A stretch of DNA of 7,556 nt from positions 1 to 7,556 of the forward strand of contig JAHKAT010000314.1 of the NCBI GenBank assembly GCA_018825925.1, written 5' to 3'. This stretch comes from Bacteroidota bacterium. Its GTDB lineage: Bacteria > Bacteroidota > Bacteroidia > Flavobacteriales_D > Crocinitomicaceae. Under the pieces are notes generated by a model, which had not been told where the DNA came from, did not search any database, and worked only from the letters and a program-made list of their open reading frames with translations. A program made the position numbers and the translations under genes. Shown here piece after piece: positions 1 through 5,833 of this stretch; within the stretch, counting starts at the first letter, position 1, and each line of letters starts with the position of its first letter.

Positions 1-101
1 AATATTTGTTCCACTCTTGGCAATCGTTTAATCTATCACCGAGATACTGAGAAAGTCAATTGTGAAAATAAAACTACAAATATTAATTAAATAACAACAG
101 A

Positions 102-1532
102 ATGAATAACGATCACGTCAAGGTTTGGAATGCATGTGTACAAGTCATCAAGGATAATTTACCACTGCAAGCATTCAAAACTTGGTTTGAGCCAATTTTA
201 CCCGTCCGATTGGAAAATGTTGCATTAACAATACAGGTACCGTCACATTTTTTTTATGAATGGTTAGAAGAAAATTATATTGATTTGTTGCGAAAAGTAA
301 TTCGCAAAGAACTTGGTCCTGAGGGTCGTTTGGAATACAGTATTGTAATGGAAAATAATGCTACTAAATCGACACCTTACACTGTTAAATTGCCAGCCTT
401 AAACAAAAAATCACTTAAGAATCAACCGGTAAATATGCCTTTGAATATTGCAGAAAATCAAATCCGCAATCCTTTCATTATTCCAGGTTTGAAAAAAGTG
501 AATGTAGAATCAAATTTGAACCCAGCTTATGCCTTTGAAAATTTTGTAGAAGGTGATTGTAACCGTTTGGCAAGAGCTTCTGGTTATGCTGTTGCGAATA
601 AACCAGGAGGAACAGCTTTCAATCCTTTGTTGATTTATGGTGGTGTGGGTTTAGGAAAAACGCATTTGGCTCATTCAATAGGAATTGCAATCAAAAATCA
701 ATTTCCAAACAAGACCGTTCTTTATGTTGGTTCTGAGAAATTTGCTCACCAATTTATCGATTCTATTAAAAACAATACCACTGCGGATTTTATTCACTTT
801 TATCAAATGATCGACGTGTTGATTATGGATGATGTGCAGTTTTTCGCCGGTAAAGAGAAAACACAAGACGTTTTCTTCCATATTTTCAATCACTTACACC
901 AAAATGGGAAACAAATTATCTTAACATCGGATAAACCACCAGTAGAAATGCAAGGAATGGAGCAACGTCTTCTTTCTCGTTTCAAATGGGGGCTTTCTGC
1001 TGATTTGACAACACCTGATTTGGAAACGCGAATTGCTATTTTGGAGAAAAAAATGTACGGTAACGGCATTGAGCTTCCGAAAGAAGTGGTAGAATATTTA
1101 GCATACAGTATTAATACAAATGTTCGCGAAATGGAGGGTGCTTTGACTTCATTGTTAGCACAAGCTTCGATGAATAAAAAGAACATTTCTTTGGATTTAG
1201 CGCGACAAATGGTCGATAAATTCGTTAAAAACACAGCTCGTGAAGTTTCGATAGAATACATTCAAAAAGTAGTTTCCGATTATTTCGAATTACCAATTGA
1301 AATGTTAAAATCGAAAACAAGAAAAAGAGAAGTGGTTCAAGCGAGACAGATTTCGATGTATTTCTCCAAAAGAATGACCAAATCATCGCTAGCAAACATA
1401 GGAGCTCATTGTGGCGGAAAAGATCATGCTACTGTTCTTCATGCCTGTAGAACAGTCACGAACTTGTCAGAAACTGATAAACAATTTAGAGGTTATCTTG
1501 AAGATTTAGAGAAAAAGTTAACACTTCAATAG
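102..1532 (+). CDS. dnaA: Chromosomal replication initiator protein DnaA
   Basis: DnaA is the AAA+ ATPase that binds DnaA boxes at oriC, forms a filament and opens the duplex for DnaB loading. The 476-residue length is normal for the family (E. coli 467). All four domains are visible: the N-terminal interaction domain I (about 1-85), a variable linker (about 86-135), the AAA+ core (about 140-375) and the C-terminal DNA-binding domain IV (about 380-476). In the core are Walker A GGVGLGKT (180-187), Walker B LIMDDVQFF (240-248), sensor I LTSD (274-277), an arginine-finger segment RLLSRFKWG (289-297) and sensor II REMEGAL (342-348). Domain IV carries the DnaA signature GGKDHATVLHA (438-448). The ATG at 102 gives the expected N-terminus. 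Only 101 bases lie upstream; they hold no clear DnaA box, so oriC is not visible here. A strong terminator follows directly. Identity is essentially certain. Confidence 0.98.
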   Translation: MNNDHVKVWNACVQVIKDNLPLQAFKTWFEPILPVRLENVALTIQVPSHFFYEWLEENYIDLLRKVIRKELGPEGRLEYSIVMENNATKSTPYTVKLPALNKKSLKNQPVNMPLNIAENQIRNPFIIPGLKKVNVESNLNPAYAFENFVEGDCNRLARASGYAVANKPGGTAFNPLLIYGGVGLGKTHLAHSIGIAIKNQFPNKTVLYVGSEKFAHQFIDSIKNNTTADFIHFYQMIDVLIMDDVQFFAGKEKTQDVFFHIFNHLHQNGKQIILTSDKPPVEMQGMEQRLLSRFKWGLSADLTTPDLETRIAILEKKMYGNGIELPKEVVEYLAYSINTNVREMEGALTSLLAQASMNKKNISLDLARQMVDKFVKNTAREVSIEYIQKVVSDYFELPIEMLKSKTRKREVVQARQISMYFSKRMTKSSLANIGAHCGGKDHATVLHACRTVTNLSETDKQFRGYLEDLEKKLTLQ

Positions 1533-1540
1533 TATTTGTG

Positions 1541-1572
1541 AAAAGCTATCCTTAAATTGGATAGCTTTTTTT
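1541..1572 (+). terminator. Intrinsic terminator after dnaA
   Basis: A perfect 11-bp stem pairs 1541-1551 (aaaagctatcc) with 1559-1569 (ggatagctttt) across a 7-base loop. A T run covers 1566-1572. It begins 8 bases after the dnaA stop codon and ends 14 bases before the next start codon, so dnaA and the SPFH gene are probably separate transcription units. Confidence 0.88.
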
Positions 1573-1586
1573 AATTTAAAGAAATT

Positions 1587-2528
1587 ATGGATCAAAATTT
1601 TGTACCAATGATAATATTTGGAATCATTATCGTTTTACTACTTGTAAAATCAGTGATAATAGTAACAGAACAAACCTCAGTCGTTATAGAGCGTTTAGGG
1701 AAATTTAGACACATCGCCACCTCGGGTTTTGGTTTGATAATTCCCTTTGTAGACAGAAAAGCGGCAGTGATTAATCTTCGTGTTCAACAATTAGATGTAA
1801 CTGTTGAAACAAAGACGCTGGACAATGTATTTGTCAACCTTCAAGTGTCTGTACAATACAAAGTACAGCGCGACAATGTAAAAGATGCTTATTATTCTAT
1901 GGATAATCCGAAAAATCAAATTGCGAGTTATGTCTTTGATGATGTGCGTTCTGAGGTTCCAAGATTGGAATTAGACGATGTTTTTGCTCGTAAAGAGGAC
2001 ATCGCAGTAGCGGTTCAACAAAACATTCAAGAATCAATGAATCAATATGGCTATCATATTATAAAGGCATTGATTACAGATATTGACCCAGATCACAAAG
2101 TAAAAGACGCGATGAATCGTATCAATGCTGCCAAACGAGACAAAGAAGCGGCTTACGAAGAAGGTGAATCTAAGAAAATTAAAATCATTAAAGAAGCAGA
2201 AGCAGAGGCTGAAGCAAAACGACTTTCAGGTGAAGGTGTTGCAAAGCAGCGTATGGAAATTGTTCGAGGATTTAAAGAATCAGTTGAAGATTTCAAAAAA
2301 TCACTCGATGCAGTAACGCACGAAGAAATTATGCAGTTTGTTTTAATGACGCAGTATTTCGATACGATTAAAGACATAGGGGCGAACTCTAAAAATTCAA
2401 GTATCCTTATGCCTCATTCACCTGGCGGTATGAAGGATTTTCAAAACCAAATTATCCAAGGCACTTTTGTAGGGAATGAATTGTCTCAATTGGATAGAAA
2501 AGGAGGCAAGAAAGAATCGAAAGAATAG
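1587..2528 (+). CDS. SPFH/Band 7 (stomatin/prohibitin-like) membrane protein
   Basis: SPFH proteins oligomerise in the membrane and scaffold lipid-ordered domains or membrane protease complexes; the specific role here is unknown. The 313-residue protein has an N-terminal hydrophobic anchor (about 7-26), then the Band 7 domain (about 27-190) with the typical segments ERLGKFR (35-41) and GFGLIIPFVDR (47-57). A charged, Ala/Glu-rich coiled coil follows (about 180-225, including KEAEAEAEAKRL). The C-terminal ILMPHSPGGMKD (273-284) resembles the end of the stomatin-like and HIR-like bacterial SPFH group. The tail (about 304-313) is short and rich in Lys and Glu. Size and order fit the roughly 300-residue QmcA/stomatin group rather than long flotillins. 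No NfeD-type partner gene lies next to it, and terminators flank it on both sides, so it looks monocistronic. A tentative promoter overlaps the upstream terminator. The family call is secure. Confidence 0.93.
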   Translation: MDQNFVPMIIFGIIIVLLLVKSVIIVTEQTSVVIERLGKFRHIATSGFGLIIPFVDRKAAVINLRVQQLDVTVETKTLDNVFVNLQVSVQYKVQRDNVKDAYYSMDNPKNQIASYVFDDVRSEVPRLELDDVFARKEDIAVAVQQNIQESMNQYGYHIIKALITDIDPDHKVKDAMNRINAAKRDKEAAYEEGESKKIKIIKEAEAEAEAKRLSGEGVAKQRMEIVRGFKESVEDFKKSLDAVTHEEIMQFVLMTQYFDTIKDIGANSKNSSILMPHSPGGMKDFQNQIIQGTFVGNELSQLDRKGGKKESKE

Positions 2529-2578
2529 CCTGATCTATGGTTTTGTGAAATTCAAATTTGATTTTGCATTTACATATT

Positions 2579-2617
2579 AATGAACTGATTCCTAGTGGGG
2601 TTAGTTCATTTTTTTTT
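2579..2617 (+). terminator. Intrinsic terminator after the SPFH gene
   Basis: A 14-bp stem pairs 2579-2592 with 2597-2610, including three G-U pairs when transcribed, across a 4-base loop (tagt). A run of nine T covers 2609-2617. It lies 50 bases after the SPFH stop codon. The minus-strand reading of the same hairpin has no T tract, so I do not expect it to end the convergent DUF2490 transcript. Confidence 0.88.
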
Positions 2618-2779
2618 GATTTGAAATAGTGTTATTTGTTTTTCATTTGAAGAGTAAAACAGTAAGAATGATTGCTGAATGTGGATCGCCTAGTTCCAAC
2701 CAAAATGTAGAAATTAATTGTTCCATTTATGGATTTGGAATAAATCTGAAAGTATTTTCAAGAAGATTGGATTGTAGTT

Positions 2780-3556
2780 TTATTCAAAAACATGTCTGAT
2801 CTGTAGCCAATAGATGTTTGAATATTTAAACATGTTTTTTGTAGGAGTTGAAGATAATTGAATGTTCCAGGTAAGGGAGATTTGAAATTTTTTCGAGAAT
2901 TGGACGGTCGGCGAGACTGTATATCTATTCTGGTCAAAAAATGTACGACCATGTTGTTTGACTGAATTCATGAAAATCTCATTTCCCATTTTAAAAAGAA
3001 AAATGCAATCGGGATTGGTTTTAGATAAATTAATCAAGGGATAACTAATCACCAGTTGATAGCGAAAGCGAATATTAAATGTGTTTTTAAAAGAAGATAC
3101 AGGTTGAATAAATCTTTCTTCGAATCTAAGACGATTATTAAAGTCGAATGATTTCAATTTAAATTTATATTCAAGGTCTTGATAGGGTCTATATTCTAAG
3201 GAGCTTAATCCAAAAGTGTTGTACACTCCTGACAGTGCAAATCCAAGGGTCATCTTTGCATTTGGTGCAATGGAATGAGAATAGCCTGCACGAAGAATAT
3301 ATTGTGACCTTTTGGAGAAGTGTTCTTTCCAGCGCACGCCTCCATCGATTAAAAGTGAGTTTTTATTCGAAAGTTTGATTTGTGAGTAATATTGAACCCA
3401 CTGCTGATTCTCATTTTTAACAATGATTTTTTGTCCAAAACAAATGTGAAAAGATAAAAGAGTAAATAAATGGAAAGAGAATAAATAGATGAAATTAAGC
3501 TTACGAAAATTAAACGGAATCTTGTTTTTAGGCTTAATAATGTATTGAAATATCAA
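2780..3556 (-). CDS. DUF2490 domain-containing protein, probable outer-membrane beta-barrel
   Basis: DUF2490 is a protein family of unknown function, widespread in Bacteroidota and probably an outer-membrane barrel. The product is 258 residues. A long basic N-region (Lys/Arg at 8-19) and a hydrophobic stretch (about 21-40) form a Sec signal, with likely cleavage after CFG, near residue 41. The mature part alternates polar and aromatic residues as beta-strands do. It carries pieces I associate with DUF2490: LEYRPYQDLEY (120-130), RLRFEERF (142-149) and FDQNRYTVSP (207-216). The only usual start codon is TTG at 3554-3556: an in-frame stop lies two codons upstream, and no in-frame ATG or GTG appears before the signal peptide. 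A -7 element about 24 bases upstream supports this start. The gene converges on the SPFH gene. The family assignment is by eye; the function is unknown. Confidence 0.82.
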   Translation of the reverse strand: MIFQYIIKPKNKIPFNFRKLNFIYLFSFHLFTLLSFHICFGQKIIVKNENQQWVQYYSQIKLSNKNSLLIDGGVRWKEHFSKRSQYILRAGYSHSIAPNAKMTLGFALSGVYNTFGLSSLEYRPYQDLEYKFKLKSFDFNNRLRFEERFIQPVSSFKNTFNIRFRYQLVISYPLINLSKTNPDCIFLFKMGNEIFMNSVKQHGRTFFDQNRYTVSPTVQFSKKFQISLTWNIQLSSTPTKNMFKYSNIYWLQIRHVFE

Positions 3557-3579
3557 GAATTATTGGTTTAAATCTGAAT

Positions 3580-3587
3580 CAAATTTA
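3580..3587 (-). promoter_or_regulatory. Candidate Bacteroidota -7 promoter element for the DUF2490 gene
   Basis: The minus strand reads TAAATTTG, an exact match to TAnnTTTG. Transcription would start near 3573, giving a leader of about 17 bases before the TTG start at 3556. I see no good -33 TTG at the usual spacing, so this rests on the -7 match and its position. Confidence 0.45.
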
Positions 3588-3601
3588 AGCAGACCTTTCT
3601 G

Positions 3602-3626
3602 AAAAAAAGCTTAATACCCTGGTATT
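3602..3626 (-). terminator. Possible weak terminator of the lipoprotein gene (or operator palindrome)
   Basis: The 6-bp arms AATACC (3613-3618) and GGTATT (3621-3626) flank a 2-base centre; folded as RNA this leaves a 5-bp stem and 4-base loop. On the minus strand seven T follow after a 4-base gap (3602-3608). It lies about 45 bases past the lipoprotein stop codon, which suits a terminator, but the stem is weak. The same palindrome is about 25 bases upstream of the DUF2490 -7 element, so a regulator-binding site is an alternative. Confidence 0.35.
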
Positions 3627-3670
3627 TGCAGTAATAGTTATATGATTATCTGCTATGAATTAAAGACCAC

Positions 3671-4186
3671 TTAATATTTCAAATCTGAATACTGGCCATT
3701 GGTGATGTAAATAGTGTCTGAAACGAATGGTCGAGTAAATTTCATTTGAAAGAAACCCGCTATTCTGCGTGTACTTGAATTGTTACTGGCAACAGCATGA
3801 GAGCCATTGGCCACTATATTGTATAAAACATTTTTATATAAAAGTGAATGTCCGCTACTTGACAATGTGTAATTTCCTACAGCGCTATTTGACCCCATAT
3901 CGATTTGAAAATCAATACTATCATTAGAGGCTGCAAGATAAAATTCACCTGAGTTTTCGGACATTGATTTGGTTTGAAAAGACACTTCTTTCCCATTAAG
4001 AGTCATGACCAGCGAAGGGGTGAATACAATTGGACAATCTGGACAAACTCCCCCACAATCGATATTGGTTTCACCGGCATCTTTAAATCCATTTACGCAT
4101 TGATCAGGCTCAGGATCTTTGTCTTTACAACTTTGTAGAATAAACAAGGATAGTAGTAAAAGGAATTTTAATTTTGTACCTGTCAT
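3671..4186 (-). CDS. Small Cys-rich lipoprotein, function unknown
   Basis: A 171-residue secreted lipoprotein. The N-terminus has basic residues (K5, K7), a hydrophobic core (8-17) and the lipobox LQSC, with the lipidated cysteine at 20. The residues after it, KDKDPEPD (21-28), are strongly charged. In Bacteroidota, acidic residues just after the lipidated Cys often direct surface export, so surface display is plausible but inferred. Next comes a compact Cys motif with cysteines at 30, 44, 48 and 51 and the core NIDCGGVCPDC (41-51), a linker pattern recurrent in secreted proteins of this phylum. The rest (about 55-171) is Ser/Asn-rich and looks beta-stranded, and includes LVMTLNGKEVSF (59-70), similar to the start of small beta-sandwich lipoprotein domains. 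The ATG at 4184-4186 suits the signal peptide. The gene is divergent from yigZ, with 10 bases between start codons. I do not recognise a specific function. Confidence 0.85.
   Translation of the reverse strand: MTGTKLKFLLLLSLFILQSCKDKDPEPDQCVNGFKDAGETNIDCGGVCPDCPIVFTPSLVMTLNGKEVSFQTKSMSENSGEFYLAASNDSIDFQIDMGSNSAVGNYTLSSSGHSLLYKNVLYNIVANGSHAVASNNSSTRRIAGFFQMKFTRPFVSDTIYITNGQYSDLKY
4169..4176 (+). promoter_or_regulatory. Candidate -7 promoter element for yigZ and the peptidase gene
   Basis: The plus strand reads TAATTTTG, an exact match to TAnnTTTG, lying inside the 5' end of the divergent lipoprotein gene. Transcription would begin near 4183, about 14 bases before the TTG start at 4197. No -33 TTG at the usual spacing was found. 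The position supports the TTG start over any start further upstream. Confidence 0.42.
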
Positions 4187-4196
4187 TGCAATTTAT

Positions 4197-4814
4197 TTGA
4201 GCTCATTAAAATACAAATATATAACGATTACAAAGCCTAGCTTGTGTGAATCAAAGGAAAAGGGATCAAAATTTATTGGTCTCTCGGCTATTTGTGCAAA
4301 AGAGGAAGAGGTGAAAGCTATATTGGAAAGTTGGCACACACTTTATCCTCAAGCAACGCATATTTGTTATGCCTATCGTTTGGGCGTCAGCGGAGATAAG
4401 TATAGAGCAAATGATGATGGTGAACCTTCGAATAGCGCAGGAGCGCCAATTTTAGGTCAAATTGATTCTGTTGGCGCTACAAATGTGCTTGTTGGTGTTG
4501 TTCGTTATTACGGTGGTACAAAATTAGGAGTAGGTGGTTTGATTTCTGCTTATAAACAGGCAGCCAAGGAGGTTCTTGAGATTTCGGGATTAACTGAGGT
4601 TGTTTTGACTCAGAAAATTGAGTTGACTTTTGATTATGATGAAATGCCTATCATTATGGATGTATTAAAACGTAACAGATTCAATATCATAAGTACAGAA
4701 ATGAATGAAAGTTGTAGGCTGGTTTTGTCGTTAGACGTGGAGGAGGAAATTAATTGGGAGGAAATGCTTGGCATGTTCAAAAGTATAGAAATTAATAAGT
4801 TAGGTTTGAGCTAA
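4197..4814 (+). CDS. yigZ: YigZ/IMPACT family protein
   Basis: This is a bacterial member of the IMPACT family (UPF0029 N-terminal domain plus DUF1949). Eukaryotic IMPACT/YIH1 modulates the Gcn2 response, but the bacterial role is not firmly known. From the TTG at 4197 the product is 205 residues, matching E. coli YigZ (204). The N-terminal domain shows KEKGSKFIG (20-28), YRLGVSGD (60-67), DDGEP (73-77), SAGAPIL (80-86) and RYYGGTKLGVGGL (103-115), all family hallmarks. The C-terminal portion (about 139-205) fits DUF1949. The frame stays open upstream to a TTG at 4119, but that would add 26 residues running antisense to the lipoprotein signal peptide. There is no ATG or GTG in between, and family alignment begins near KYKYITITKPS, so 4197 is preferred. 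The peptidase gene begins 7 bases downstream, so they are probably co-transcribed. The family is certain; the exact start is likely. Confidence 0.93.
   Translation: MSSLKYKYITITKPSLCESKEKGSKFIGLSAICAKEEEVKAILESWHTLYPQATHICYAYRLGVSGDKYRANDDGEPSNSAGAPILGQIDSVGATNVLVGVVRYYGGTKLGVGGLISAYKQAAKEVLEISGLTEVVLTQKIELTFDYDEMPIIMDVLKRNRFNIISTEMNESCRLVLSLDVEEEINWEEMLGMFKSIEINKLGLS
4214..4221 (-). promoter_or_regulatory. Candidate -7 promoter element for the lipoprotein gene
   Basis: The minus strand reads TATATTTG, an exact match to TAnnTTTG, inside the 5' end of yigZ. Transcription would start near 4208, about 22 bases before the ATG at 4186. No -33 TTG at the usual spacing was found. Confidence 0.42.
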
Positions 4815-4821
4815 AAGAAAT

Positions 4822-5751
4822 ATGGATTATAATTTATTAAAAAATTTAGTAGCCGTTCAAGGCGCTTCGAGTGATGAAAGTAGAATTCGTGATTTTGTAC
4901 TAAATCATGTTTTAGAACACAAACAGGACTGGAAGGTTCAACCAAAAATAATAATGGGTGAGGAGTTTCAGGATCAGTTAATCCTTGTGTTTGGTCGACC
5001 TAAAACGGCCATTTTTGCTCATATTGACACCATAGGGTATTCAGTTGGTTATGACGATGAACTAATTAAAATTGGTGGACCAGCAAGTGTAGACGGTATT
5101 ACTTTGGTAGGAAAAGATACGCAAGGTGATATTGCCGTAGAGCTGAGTTTATATGAAGATGATCACGGTAAAAATTATCCTCATTTCATCTCAGATCGTG
5201 TTTTAGACAGGGGTACCATTTTAACGTATCAACCTAATTTTCGAGAGACGGACGAAACGATTCAATCGCCTTACCTTGATAATCGATTGGGTGTGTTTGT
5301 GGCGTTAGAAGTCGCTAAAACTATGGAAAATGGGGCGATCGTTTTTTCTACCTACGAAGAACATGGTGGTAACTCAGTAGCTTTTTGTGCGAAATATTTA
5401 CAAGAAAATTTTGCTACTCGACAAGCCTTGATTTGTGATATTACCTGGGCAACCGAAGGTGTTAAACAAGGGGGTGGAGTGGCAATATCCATGAGAGATA
5501 GTGGCTTGCCAAGAAGAAGTTACTTAAATCGAATTATTGAAATTGCTAGAGAGGAACAAATCCCGTTTCAACTGGAAGTAGAATCGGCAGGAGGGAGTGA
5601 TGGTGGAATGTTGCAGAAATCAGATGCGTTGTGGGATTGGTGTTTCATAGGAGCTGCAGAAGAAAATGTTCATTCTCCTGATGAATTAGTGTACAAAAAT
5701 GATGTAGAATCAATGGTAGAGTTGTATCAACTTTTGATACAAAAGCTTTAA
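4822..5751 (+). CDS. M42-type zinc aminopeptidase-like protein
   Basis: Probably a cytoplasmic metal-dependent aminopeptidase of the M42 (glutamyl aminopeptidase/TET-like) group or a close relative in clan MH. No signal peptide is seen. The 309 residues are shorter than usual for M42 (about 340-360). The expected metal and catalytic residues can be placed in order: His67 and Asp69 in AHIDTIGY, Asp153 in LDNRLG (the bridging ligand position; M42 usually has LDDR), the Glu pair 179-180 in YEEHGG (general base and ligand), Asp206 in CDITWA, and His284 in VHSPDE. GGSDGG (257-262) lies in the C-terminal half. Metallopeptidase identity is strong; family M42 rather than M20/M28 is likely; the substrate is unknown. 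It starts 7 bases after the yigZ stop codon and most likely shares its transcript. A 9-bp hairpin overlaps its last codons. Confidence 0.87.
   Translation: MDYNLLKNLVAVQGASSDESRIRDFVLNHVLEHKQDWKVQPKIIMGEEFQDQLILVFGRPKTAIFAHIDTIGYSVGYDDELIKIGGPASVDGITLVGKDTQGDIAVELSLYEDDHGKNYPHFISDRVLDRGTILTYQPNFRETDETIQSPYLDNRLGVFVALEVAKTMENGAIVFSTYEEHGGNSVAFCAKYLQENFATRQALICDITWATEGVKQGGGVAISMRDSGLPRRSYLNRIIEIAREEQIPFQLEVESAGGSDGGMLQKSDALWDWCFIGAAEENVHSPDELVYKNDVESMVELYQLLIQKL
5722..5742. repeat. Inverted repeat over the 3' end of the peptidase gene
   Basis: A perfect 9-bp inverted repeat, TTGTATCAA (5722-5730) and TTGATACAA (5734-5742), has a 3-base loop and ends 9 bases before the end of the stop codon. 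No T tract follows, so it is not a standard intrinsic terminator. It could protect the mRNA 3' end or be a chance result of the codons used. Confidence 0.5.
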
Positions 5752-5833
5752 CATTTTCGGACTACTATTTCGAACGATTTGTTTGTTGTACATCTTGTTT
5801 ATTATTTAGATTACCATTAGCTTAGTTTCGATT

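Noticed and set aside
1..84. A 9-bp inverted repeat (AATATTTGT at 1-9 and ACAAATATT at 76-84) upstream of dnaA, possibly an origin element or promoter pair.
   Set aside because: The arms are short, pure AT-type sequence and 66 bases apart. AATATTTG is one base off the -7 consensus, but its -33 region is outside the window, and no DnaA box is nearby.
675..1261. Minus-strand open frames of 72 and 123 codons inside dnaA.
   Set aside because: They lie antisense to an intact, highly conserved gene and show no recognisable domain.
2125..2377. Alternative-frame open frames on both strands inside the SPFH gene coiled-coil region.
   Set aside because: They arise from the repetitive Glu/Ala/Lys codons of the coiled coil and have no independent support.
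2618..2779. Possible small gene, RNA or minus-strand terminator in the gap between the SPFH and DUF2490 genes.
   Set aside because: Only weak 5-bp inverted repeats and no convincing open frame, T-tailed hairpin or promoter were found. The open frame at 2758-2952 (minus) overlaps the DUF2490 gene in another frame.
5752..5833. Promoter or terminator in the gap before corA.
   Set aside because: The best -7 candidates (TTTGTTTG at 5778-5785 and TAGTTTCG at 5823-5830) each have one mismatch, and the second is too close to the ATG. No T-tailed hairpin is present.
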